From assembly GCA_045646845.1 (NCBI GenBank), contig JAZRLO010000029.1:1-64000 (forward strand): a stretch of 64,000 nt of DNA, given 5' to 3'. The notes below the pieces were generated by a model. That model did not search any database and had not been told where the DNA came from. It saw only the letters and a list, made by a program, of their open reading frames with translations. Shown here piece after piece: positions 49,719 to 56,797 of the stretch. The stretch's first letter is position 1. Every line of letters begins with the position of its first letter. Source of the DNA: HGM04593 sp045646845. Its GTDB lineage: Bacteria > Bacteroidota > Bacteroidia > Bacteroidales > Bacteroidaceae. A program made the position numbers and the translations under genes.

Positions 49719-51740
49719 TTATGCGTTCTCTTTGTTCTCTTTTTCGGTTGAGGCCTGGAGCACCTCTTCTGTTACGGGTGTGATGCCGTCCGCATTCTCT
49801 ACGGTCGTCTCGTTTCCGTTGTTGGTACTATCCTCCTTACCGAACAGCTCTTCGCTGCGTGAAGCCCATGGACGTTTGCCGAAAATCTTCTCCACGTCTT
49901 CGGCGAATATCACCTCGCGCTCGATGAGCAGCTGGGCCAGTCGGGCGTGTCCCTCTTTGTGCTCCTTCAATATCTCCTTGGCTCTCTCATACTGTCCGTT
50001 GATCATTGCGTGTACCTCTTCGTCAATCATCTCTGCGGTCTTTTCGCTGTACGGTTTGCTGAAAGAGTATTCGTCGTTGTTGTAGTAGCAAAGGTTCGAT
50101 AGCTTGTCGCTCATGCCTGCATAGGCTATCATTCCATAGGCTTGTTTAGTGACACGCTCGAGGTCATTCATCGCACCAGTCGATATTTGTCCCAGTACGC
50201 ACTCTTCAGCGGCACGTCCGCCCAAGATAGAGCACATCTCGTCGAGCATCTGCTCCTTGGTGGTTATCTGTCGCTCTTCGGGCATGTACCAAGCTGCACC
50301 CAAAGCCCTTCCGCGCGGAACAATGGTAACCTTGATGAGCGGGTTTGCATGCTCGAGGAACCAAGATATCGTAGCATGTCCGGCCTCGTGTATGGCGATT
50401 GTCTCCTTCTCTTTCTGGGTCATTACTTTTGTCTTCTTCTCCAGACCGCCGATTATTCGGTCAATGGCATCATGGAAGTCCTGCTTGTCAATGGCCTTTT
50501 TCTTGTTGCGTGCAGCTATCAGTGCCGCTTCGTTGCATACGTTTGCAATGTCTGCGCCCGAAAAGCCCGGTGTCTGTCTTGCCATTGTCTCGACATTTAC
50601 TGACGGATCAAGTCTCAGCGGTTTCATGTGTACGGCGAACACCTCCTTGCGCTCGTTGAGGTCCGGGAGATCGACATGAATCTGTCTGTCGAAACGTCCT
50701 GCGCGCAAAAGAGCCTTGTCGAGTATGTCAACACGGTTCGTTGCTGCGATTATGATGATTCCGCTGTTTGTCCCGAAACCATCCATTTCGGTGAGCAACT
50801 GGTTGAGCGTGTTCTCGCGCTCGTCGTTTCCGCCCATTGAAGGGTTCTTTCCTCTGGCACGTCCGACTGCATCTATCTCATCAATGAATACTATACAGGG
50901 GGCTTTTTCCTTTGCCTGTCTAAAAAGGTCACGCACGCGTGATGCGCCCACACCCACGAACATCTCCACGAAGTCTGAGCCCGACATTGAGAAGAACGGA
51001 ACGTTGGCTTCACCGGCTACGGCCTTGGCGAGCAGTGTCTTTCCGGTTCCCGGAGGGCCTACGAGCAGCGCTCCCTTTGGAATCTTGCCGCCAAGTTCGG
51101 TATATACTTGTGGACTTTTCAGGAAGTCAACAATCTCCTTAACCTCCTGTTTGGCCCCTTCCTGTCCTGCCACATCCTTGAATGTTATGCGTGTGCCGCT
51201 GTTCTTGTCGAAGAGCTTGGCCTGTGACTTTCCTACATTGAATACTCCGCTCTGGCCTCCGCCTCCACCGCTCATGCGGCGCATGAGGAACATCCATACG
51301 GCAACGATGATGATGAACGGCAACAGGTTCCAGAAGAGTCCGCCAAGATAGTCGGGCTTCTTTTCGTATTGCAGTGTGCCGTCGAACTTGCCGCCGGTGC
51401 CGTCGGCATTCTTCCTCTGCTCGTTTATGAAATTCTCGAAATTGTCTCTTGAACCCAAGGTCGATACGATGAGCGGACGCGCGTTGTTCTTCAGTTCTTT
51501 CTCGTTGAAGATGTACTTTGCGGAGTCCTTCTTTACGTATGCCTCAATCTCGTCAGTGTCATATACGATGATTTCTTCTACATATCCGTTGGTGATGTAC
51601 TCTTTCAGTTCGGAATACTTCTTCTCCCTTATGGCATCATTGTTGCCTTCACCGAACAGGTATATGAACAGCAATATTCCGCCTATGATCATGTAGAACC
51701 AGGTGAAATTGAATTTTGGTTTGTTTATGTTGTTGGCCAT
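49719..51740 (-). CDS. ftsH: ATP-dependent zinc metalloprotease FtsH
   Basis: A 673-aa membrane AAA+ protease that degrades unassembled membrane proteins and short-lived regulators. It has two N-terminal transmembrane helices with a periplasmic domain between them, then Walker A 'GPPGTGKTLLAKA', Walker B 'IVFIDEIDAVG', second region of homology 'ATNRVDILDKALLRAGRFDR', and the zinc site H451-E452-x2-H455 ('IHEAGHA'). The C-terminal tail is acidic and variable. It starts 5 nt after rsfS and precedes cdsA. Confidence 0.97.
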   Translation of the reverse strand: MANNINKPKFNFTWFYMIIGGILLFIYLFGEGNNDAIREKKYSELKEYITNGYVEEIIVYDTDEIEAYVKKDSAKYIFNEKELKNNARPLIVSTLGSRDNFENFINEQRKNADGTGGKFDGTLQYEKKPDYLGGLFWNLLPFIIIVAVWMFLMRRMSGGGGGQSGVFNVGKSQAKLFDKNSGTRITFKDVAGQEGAKQEVKEIVDFLKSPQVYTELGGKIPKGALLVGPPGTGKTLLAKAVAGEANVPFFSMSGSDFVEMFVGVGASRVRDLFRQAKEKAPCIVFIDEIDAVGRARGKNPSMGGNDERENTLNQLLTEMDGFGTNSGIIIIAATNRVDILDKALLRAGRFDRQIHVDLPDLNERKEVFAVHMKPLRLDPSVNVETMARQTPGFSGADIANVCNEAALIAARNKKKAIDKQDFHDAIDRIIGGLEKKTKVMTQKEKETIAIHEAGHATISWFLEHANPLIKVTIVPRGRALGAAWYMPEERQITTKEQMLDEMCSILGGRAAEECVLGQISTGAMNDLERVTKQAYGMIAYAGMSDKLSNLCYYNNDEYSFSKPYSEKTAEMIDEEVHAMINGQYERAKEILKEHKEGHARLAQLLIEREVIFAEDVEKIFGKRPWASRSEELFGKEDSTNNGNETTVENADGITPVTEEVLQASTEKENKENA

Positions 51741-51745
51741 ATATT

Positions 51746-52117
51746 TTAATCTATGTCTGGAATTGAAGTTATTTTTGCATCAGCCCAAAGGTGCTCTATG
51801 TCATAGAAAGTGCGTACGTCGGGCTGGAATATGTGTACGAGTACATCTCCATAATCCATTGCGACCCACTGCGAATTCCTGAGTCCGTCAACAGCGTAGG
51901 GCTTTTTCTCGCAGTTGATGCGTACGGTATCTTCTACCGAGCCGGCTATGGCGTTCACTTGTGTGGGTGAATTGCCCTGACATATCACGAAATAGTCACA
52001 GATACTGTTTCCGAGACCGAGCATGTCAACGACAACTATGCCTTTTCCTTTTTTGTCCTGTATTCCTTCTATTACCTGTTTGATAACTTCCTGGGCTGTC
52101 ATATTGTTTTCCTGCAT
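51746..52117 (-). CDS. rsfS: Ribosomal silencing factor RsfS
   Basis: A 123-aa DUF143/Iojap protein that binds uL14 on the large ribosomal subunit and blocks joining of the small subunit when nutrients are short. It has family motifs 'KKGKGIVVVDMLGLGNSICDYFVICQGNSPTQVNAIAGSVED' in the core and 'YAVDGLRNSQWVAMDYGDVLVHIF' near the end. I chose the ATG at 52117; ATGs at 52102 and 52135 are also in frame. First gene of the rsfS-ftsH-cdsA run. A TATCTTTG box (52239-52246) suggests a leader of about 115 nt. Confidence 0.93.
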   Translation of the reverse strand: MQENNMTAQEVIKQVIEGIQDKKGKGIVVVDMLGLGNSICDYFVICQGNSPTQVNAIAGSVEDTVRINCEKKPYAVDGLRNSQWVAMDYGDVLVHIFQPDVRTFYDIEHLWADAKITSIPDID

Positions 52118-52238
52118 ATTTTTTGTTTTTAACATGGTTGTTGCAAAAAACGTACCATTGTGACATGAGTGCCTGTTTTGCATACAGTGTGACAAAATGT
52201 CTTTTTTTGTGCGTTTTTTGCTCTTTAGTTCAATTATG

Positions 52239-52246
52239 CAAAGATA
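52239..52246 (-). promoter_or_regulatory. -7 promoter element of rsfS-ftsH-cdsA
   Basis: TATCTTTG on the minus strand matches TAnnTTTG. The -33 region at the 19-nt spacing reads TTTT instead of TTTG. Confidence 0.45.
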
Positions 52247-52349
52247 TTTCTATTTTTGTCGATATAAAACAAAAACAGCCCAATTTTAATATTCGATCGC
52301 TGTATTTGAAACATTTTTTTGATTTTTTGGCAAAAAAAATCCCGAAACA

Positions 52350-52380
52350 TTTGTTTTGAAAAAAAAAAGCAGTACCTTTG
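52350..52380 (+). promoter_or_regulatory. Promoter of tRNA-Gln
   Basis: TTTG (52350-52353), 19 nt, TACCTTTG (52373-52380): exact consensus. It ends 16 nt before the tRNA, so transcription would begin just upstream of the mature 5' end. Confidence 0.8.
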
Positions 52381-52396
52381 CATCGCATTTGAGCAT

Positions 52397-52467
52397 TGGG
52401 CTATGGTGTAATGGTAACACTGCAGATTCTGGTCCTGCCTTTCCTGGTTCGAGTCCGGGTAGCCCAA
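52397..52467 (+). tRNA. tRNA-Gln (anticodon CTG)
   Basis: A 71-nt tRNA. The acceptor stem is TGGGCTA / TAGCCCA with discriminator A. The D arm is GTG-TAATGGTAA-CAC, the anticodon loop TTCTGGT (anticodon CTG, codon CAG), and the T arm CCTGG-TTCGAGT-CCGGG. CCA is not encoded. The anticodon stem has an A-C mismatch at positions 31-39; the same pair is A-U in the relatives I remember. A consensus promoter and a terminator flank it, so it is an independent unit. Confidence 0.95.
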
Positions 52468-52469
52468 CA

Positions 52470-52504
52470 AAGAGGTTCTGTTCGCAGAACCTCTTATTTT
52501 TTTT
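52470..52504 (+). terminator. Terminator of tRNA-Gln
   Basis: An 11-bp stem AAGAGGTTCTG / CAGAACCTCTT with a TTCG loop, followed by A and eight T, starts 3 nt after the tRNA. Confidence 0.9.
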
Positions 52505-52544
52505 ATGACGGCGGTCCGCTGTGCGCCTCGTGGGTAAAACAAAA

Positions 52545-52580
52545 CCAAAACAAAAGGACACGCCATTGAAGCGTGTCCCA
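52545..52580 (-). terminator. Terminator of thioredoxin-like lipoprotein gene
   Basis: An 8-bp stem (GGACACGC / GCGTGTCC) followed on the minus strand by TTTTGTTTTGG, 25 nt downstream of the stop at 52605. Confidence 0.65.
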
Positions 52581-52604
52581 TTACTTTCGGGGTATCCCTC
52601 TGCA

Positions 52605-53099
52605 TTATTTCAACAGAATCTCCTCGACAACCTTTTCGACATCTTCCTGTGGCATAAGGCCGACATTTATAGTCGGGGCTCCCGTCATCGGGATGAACAG
52701 CAGTGTGGGGATTCCCTGATCTACGAATGCATTGGCTACATCAGGGTTCTCATCAGTGTTTACCTTATATACATATATCTGCCCATCGTATTTCTTTGCA
52801 ATCTCTTCTAATATTGGAGCCTGTTTTTGGCAGGGACCACACCAATCTGCATAAAAATCAACTATGGCAGGTTTGTCTCCAAGATATTTCCACTCTGCAT
52901 TGTTGATGTCTGCTACTTTCTCACAGAAACTCTTGGTGTCCAACACTATGCATTTCTTTAACTCTCCGCACTTGTCGTTACAACCTTGCTGTTCTGTACA
53001 GTTGCCTTCCTGACATTTCGGGTCATTCTGCTTGTTCTTGCCGTCGTCACACGAAAACATTGCTGCAGCGCATAAAATTGCCAATAGGGTCTTTTTCAT
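52605..53099 (-). CDS. Thioredoxin-like lipoprotein with Cys-rich linker
   Basis: A 164-aa lipoprotein (lipobox MFSC, Cys17) ending in a thioredoxin domain with active site C87-G-P-C90 (WCGPC) and a cis-Pro in 'GIPTLLF'. It should act as a thiol-disulfide reductant or oxidant in the periplasm. Between the lipid anchor and the domain lie six extra cysteines (C29, C34, C40, C44, C50, C59), unusual for this type. It is divergent from the secreted protein gene at 53258; TAACTTTG boxes face each way. The redox direction cannot be told from sequence. Confidence 0.85.
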   Translation of the reverse strand: MKKTLLAILCAAAMFSCDDGKNKQNDPKCQEGNCTEQQGCNDKCGELKKCIVLDTKSFCEKVADINNAEWKYLGDKPAIVDFYADWCGPCQKQAPILEEIAKKYDGQIYVYKVNTDENPDVANAFVDQGIPTLLFIPMTGAPTINVGLMPQEDVEKVVEEILLK

Positions 53100-53124
53100 T
53101 GTCTTTGGAATTTGGTTTATAGTG

Positions 53125-53132
53125 CAAAGTTA
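53125..53132 (-). promoter_or_regulatory. -7 promoter element, thioredoxin-like lipoprotein
   Basis: TAACTTTG on the minus strand, 26 nt before the ATG at 53099, with a TTTC-like -33 about 19 nt further upstream. Confidence 0.45.
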
Positions 53133-53219
53133 TTCATTACTTTATAATACGAAAGTTTTTGTCCTGTTTTTTGTTTGCTTTTTACGTTGATTAATACCTG
53201 CTATCTGCAATAATCTTGC

Positions 53220-53227
53220 TAACTTTG
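53220..53227 (+). promoter_or_regulatory. -7 promoter element, secreted protein gene
   Basis: TAACTTTG on the plus strand, 31 nt before the ATG at 53258. No clear TTTG at 19-21 nt. Confidence 0.45.
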
Positions 53228-53257
53228 CCTTATCTGTTTAATACTAAAATATCGTTT

Positions 53258-54757
53258 ATGAAAAAGAGTTACCTGTTGTTGCTGATGTTGCTTGCTGTAT
53301 TTGTTTCTGTAAATGCGCAAGTGTCCGGAATTGCCGATTTCTATGGCAAGTACAAGTTTACGGCTGACGTGGAGTTTACCAAAGCCGGTAGTGGTTATAA
53401 GAATGTTCTAAAATCGGAATCGGATGTAGAGATAAAGAGCGGTGCGAATTCCAATTGCCTTGCCGAAATCATCGGTTTTGCAGGTTCGCAAAACGCGCAT
53501 AAAATATCGGGTATAGATATTGAGGGTAATATTTTGAGGGTTGATAATCCGAATAACCCTCAGCTGTGGGGTGATATGTTTTTGGCCAATATCAACGGTG
53601 ACAACCCATTCGGCGTGAATGTCAGCGGAGAATGGATTATCGAGTTTTATGGTTCGTTGAAGTACAGTTATGACCCTGAATCTATGGTTATTTCTGTTCC
53701 CGATTTCTCGGTCGTGACGGTATCCGATTATAAGGCGGAGAAGGCTACTATAATTGCTAAATACACCAATGTGAAGATTAGTCCTGTTGCCGATGCCGGT
53801 GACAAGGGATTTGATTGGGCCGGTGTATATAGCCTCTCGTCCAAGGTGACGTCATACAGCGGTGATGAATATCCCTCTTCGTTTGATGTAAAGGTCGAGT
53901 ATGATGAGGGTGGTGACGTATATCTCGTTACCGAATTTATGGGCAATGATATTTCGGACTTGAACTACGGAGGAATAGTGCTTACTCCCGGAAAAAATGG
54001 TAATAGTGCCGCACTTAGTGCAGGTGGTTATTTGCATACGGTATCTGCAGGTTCTGTATATATCGTCATGATGGATATGAATGCCAGTACATCTGATATA
54101 AATATGGTCGTGAACGCGAACGGAACGGTTTCCGTTGACAACTTCTCGCTCGTTCTTACCAGTGCTGCCGGCAACCAGACGCTTGCGTCATATGAGAATG
54201 TCGTTCTGCGCAAGGCTCTGCCCGAAGGTACAAAGGCCTATCGTGTAAAGGATATCAATAGTGGCAAATATCTGCATATAAAATCCTACAATGCAAACAA
54301 TGTCGGGGGGGCTACAGGTTCTGTAATAGTGTCAGAAAAGTCAGAATCGACCGACCAAATATTCCTTGTCGAAGAAAATGCAAACGGTTCATGCTATCTC
54401 TTATCGCAGAGCGGATATTACATCGTATGTCGCCCATGGAATGTCGATGCATGCAACGATGGGCAAAAGACACTCCTTACATTCAATTACATCAATGATA
54501 ACGAGTTCCGGATAACCAATGCGAACGGATATTTCAAGGTGGAAAATGTGGGCGGCACACTCTATCCATTCTGCGATGCTCCTGCATCGGCTGCCGCAAC
54601 ATGGGTTCTCGAAGAGGTGGTCTCTGATACGGGAATCGGTGAGGTGAAAGGAGAAAACGTGAATGTGAAAACTATTTACGACCTTCAGGGCCGAAAGGTG
54701 GATAACCCGACCAAAGGTATCTACATCATCAACGGCAAGAAGGTTTTCGTCAAGTGA
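53258..54757 (+). CDS. Secreted protein with ricin-type-like domain and sorting-like C-terminus
   Basis: A 499-aa exported protein (signal peptide to about 'VNAQ'). Residues about 25-330 are beta-rich repeats of lipocalin-like strands ('YSLSSKVTSYSGDEY', 'YSYDPESMVISVPDFS') with no catalytic motif. Residues about 335-450 resemble a ricin-type beta-trefoil ('AYRVKDINSGKYLHIKS', 'YYIVCRPWNVD', 'YFKVEN'). The end ('TIYDLQGRKVDNPTKGIYIINGKKVFVK') resembles the type IX secretion sorting domain. I chose the ATG at 53258, which starts the signal peptide. Carbohydrate binding is possible but unproven. Confidence 0.75.
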   Translation: MKKSYLLLLMLLAVFVSVNAQVSGIADFYGKYKFTADVEFTKAGSGYKNVLKSESDVEIKSGANSNCLAEIIGFAGSQNAHKISGIDIEGNILRVDNPNNPQLWGDMFLANINGDNPFGVNVSGEWIIEFYGSLKYSYDPESMVISVPDFSVVTVSDYKAEKATIIAKYTNVKISPVADAGDKGFDWAGVYSLSSKVTSYSGDEYPSSFDVKVEYDEGGDVYLVTEFMGNDISDLNYGGIVLTPGKNGNSAALSAGGYLHTVSAGSVYIVMMDMNASTSDINMVVNANGTVSVDNFSLVLTSAAGNQTLASYENVVLRKALPEGTKAYRVKDINSGKYLHIKSYNANNVGGATGSVIVSEKSESTDQIFLVEENANGSCYLLSQSGYYIVCRPWNVDACNDGQKTLLTFNYINDNEFRITNANGYFKVENVGGTLYPFCDAPASAAATWVLEEVVSDTGIGEVKGENVNVKTIYDLQGRKVDNPTKGIYIINGKKVFVK

Positions 54758-54778
54758 TATCGTCATTCCATATAGTTG

Positions 54779-54808
54779 CAGCCCGGGCATTAGCTCGGGC
54801 TGTTGTTT
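54779..54808 (+). terminator. Terminator hairpin
   Basis: A stem CAGCCCG / CGGGCTG around a 10-nt loop, followed by TTGTTTC, 21 nt after the stop at 54757. Confidence 0.65.
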
Positions 54809-54928
54809 CATATAATCCAGGGTACAGTCGTTTTTTTGTTGTTTTTTAGCTAAATTTAAGGAACAAATCTTTGCTTTTTCTCATTTATTCTCTACTTTCA
54901 CTGCTGTAAACCTTTAAATCCTACGACT

Positions 54929-56035
54929 ATGATTATCGGAGTACCAAAGGAAATCAAGAACAATGAGAACCGTGTCGGAATGACACCTTCTGGAGTTCAG
55001 GAACTGACCCGTCGTGGTCATGTTGTCTATGTGCAGGCATCTGCAGGTGTGAACAGCGGATTCTGTGATGAAGCATATACCGCCGCAGGGGCAAAAATCC
55101 TGCCGACAATTGAGGATGTATATGCCATTGCTGAAATGATAGTAAAGGTTAAGGAACCCATAGCGAGCGAGTACAAGCTTGTGCGCAAGGGACAGTTGGT
55201 GTTTACCTATTTCCATTTTGCTTCGAGTGAGCCGCTTACAAAGGCTATGGTGGAGAGTGGGGCTGTTTGCTGTGCATATGAGACTGTGGAGCGCAAGGAT
55301 CGCTCGTTGCCGTTGCTTGTACCTATGTCCGAGGTTGCAGGCCGCATGGCTGTGCAGGAGGGCTGCTATTTTCTTGAGCGTCCACGTGGCGGCAAGGGTA
55401 AGTTGATGGGCGGTGTTCCGGGTGTCAAGCCTGCAAAAGTATTTGTCATTGGTGCCGGTATTGTAGGTACTGCAGCTGCACGCACGGCTGCCGGCATGGG
55501 TGCCGATGTCACTATCTGCGACATATCTCTGCCTCGTCTTGCTTATCTTACCGATGTTATGCCACGCAATGTAAAGACGCTGATGTCTTCGGAGTACAAC
55601 ATCCGTGAGGAGTTGAAAACTGCCGACCTTGTTGTCGGCTCAGTGCTCATTCCCGGAGCAAAGGCTCCAAAACTGGTTACACGCGACATGCTTGCATTGA
55701 TGCAGCCGGGTAGTGTGCTGGTGGATGTTGCCATTGACCAGGGCGGTTGCTTCGAGACATCGCGCCCCACAACGCACGAGGAGCCTACATATTATGTCGA
55801 TGGAATCCTGCACTATTGCGTAGCAAACATTCCGGGTGCGGTGCCATATACCTCAACGCTGGCGCTTACTAATGCGACATTGCCCTATACTTTGCAGCTT
55901 GCCGACAAGGGGTGGCGCAAGGCATGTGCCGACAACGATGAACTGCGTAAGGGTCTCAACGTCGTAGAGGGCAAGGTTGTTTATAAAGAGGTCGCCGAGG
56001 CTTGGAACTTGCCTTTTGAACAGTTGGAGCTATGA
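54929..56035 (+). CDS. ald: Alanine dehydrogenase
   Basis: A 368-aa NAD-dependent enzyme that interconverts L-alanine and pyruvate plus ammonia. The N-terminal substrate-binding domain has 'GVPKEIKNNENRVGMTP' and 'KVKEPIASEY', and the catalytic His is in 'FTYFHFA'. The NAD-binding domain has 'VIGAGIVGTAAARTAAGMGADVTICD'. The late 'VDVAIDQGGC' is the family Asp loop. The length is normal. It is an apparently single gene with a bidirectional hairpin behind it (56051-56090). It probably serves amino-acid catabolism or redox balance. Confidence 0.94.
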   Translation: MIIGVPKEIKNNENRVGMTPSGVQELTRRGHVVYVQASAGVNSGFCDEAYTAAGAKILPTIEDVYAIAEMIVKVKEPIASEYKLVRKGQLVFTYFHFASSEPLTKAMVESGAVCCAYETVERKDRSLPLLVPMSEVAGRMAVQEGCYFLERPRGGKGKLMGGVPGVKPAKVFVIGAGIVGTAAARTAAGMGADVTICDISLPRLAYLTDVMPRNVKTLMSSEYNIREELKTADLVVGSVLIPGAKAPKLVTRDMLALMQPGSVLVDVAIDQGGCFETSRPTTHEEPTYYVDGILHYCVANIPGAVPYTSTLALTNATLPYTLQLADKGWRKACADNDELRKGLNVVEGKVVYKEVAEAWNLPFEQLEL

Positions 56036-56050
56036 AATACTTTATAAAAT

Positions 56051-56090
56051 AAGAATAAGAATCGGACCCTACAGCCCGATTCTTATTCTT
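56051..56090. terminator. Bidirectional terminator overlapping the 3' end of the DUF5675 gene
   Basis: A 15-bp stem AAGAATAAGAATCGG / CCGATTCTTATTCTT. It terminates ald. On the other strand the last codons and stop (56069) of the DUF5675 gene lie inside the stem. Confidence 0.75.
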
Positions 56091-56581
56091 ATTCCCTTTT
56101 TACCGTATTTGTCGAAGAATTCGAAAAGTTCTTTTGTCTTTTTAGTCGATTTCAGTACCATATAGGTCTCTTTAGCCTTGTCGTAGGAGTAGTTCTCGCC
56201 CGGCAACAGGCATCCGGTCGTGTCTTTCCCATAGTTGCCTACATGAATTGCAATTCCGCTACGTCCCGGTACATTGTCAACGTACCATTGGAATCGCAAT
56301 TTTGTTTTGGCACCTTTACTACCGGCATTGATTCTCTTTTCCAGTTCTGCTCCGGAAACAACGTTGTATTCTCCGAACATTATCGCTGTGTCGCTGCCTG
56401 CTTTCTTGGCTCTTTCGTAATCGGTAACCGGCTCAAGGAAATAGCCTTCCATTGAATCCACAGCATTTCCCTGCCCGTCGTATGCTGTCGCAAGGAATGC
56501 GCTCCCGGTGCTGTCTTTTCCATACCATAGTCTGTTGGTCGTGATTACAACCTCCGTTTCCGCATTTGTTACTTTCTCCAT
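56069..56581 (-). CDS. DUF5675 family protein
   Basis: A 170-aa soluble protein of the DUF5675 type, recognised by 'WYVDNVPGRSGIAIHVGNYGKDTTGCLLPG' (about 100-130), with conserved His, Gly and a Cys. Such proteins are common in phages and phage-like regions and are thought to bind or cut the cell wall, but the activity is not established. There are no phage genes nearby. A TAACTTTG box at 56591-56598 lies only 10 nt before the ATG, implying an almost leaderless mRNA. Its stop lies within the shared terminator. Confidence 0.75.
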   Translation of the reverse strand: MEKVTNAETEVVITTNRLWYGKDSTGSAFLATAYDGQGNAVDSMEGYFLEPVTDYERAKKAGSDTAIMFGEYNVVSGAELEKRINAGSKGAKTKLRFQWYVDNVPGRSGIAIHVGNYGKDTTGCLLPGENYSYDKAKETYMVLKSTKKTKELFEFFDKYGKKGIRIRIGL

Positions 56582-56590
56582 TTTTTATGG

Positions 56591-56598
56591 CAAAGTTA
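56591..56598 (-). promoter_or_regulatory. -7 promoter element close to the DUF5675 start
   Basis: TAACTTTG on the minus strand ends 9 nt before the ATG at 56581, so the start point would be only a few nt from the ATG. The -33 partner is not clear. Confidence 0.4.
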
Positions 56599-56739
56599 AT
56601 TGCGGTTTCATCCCGGCAGGTTGCTGTATTGGCAGAATGTAGCCGTTTGTGACATAGGAGAGGTTGACTAAAAAGGCTCTTTTGTCGTTACGCTTGTCTC
56701 CAAAGCCTAAAAATAGCTCTTTTTATTCGAACCTCAACA

Positions 56740-56779
56740 ATAAGAAGGTGCCCCAAATAAAGTGGGGCACCCTCCTTAT
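56740..56779 (-). terminator. Terminator of the S9 peptidase gene
   Basis: A stem AGGTGCCCCA / TGGGGCACCC extended by ATAAG / CTTAT lies 19 nt downstream of the stop at 56798. Confidence 0.75.
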
Positions 56780-56797
56780 GCTATTGTTAATCAATTC

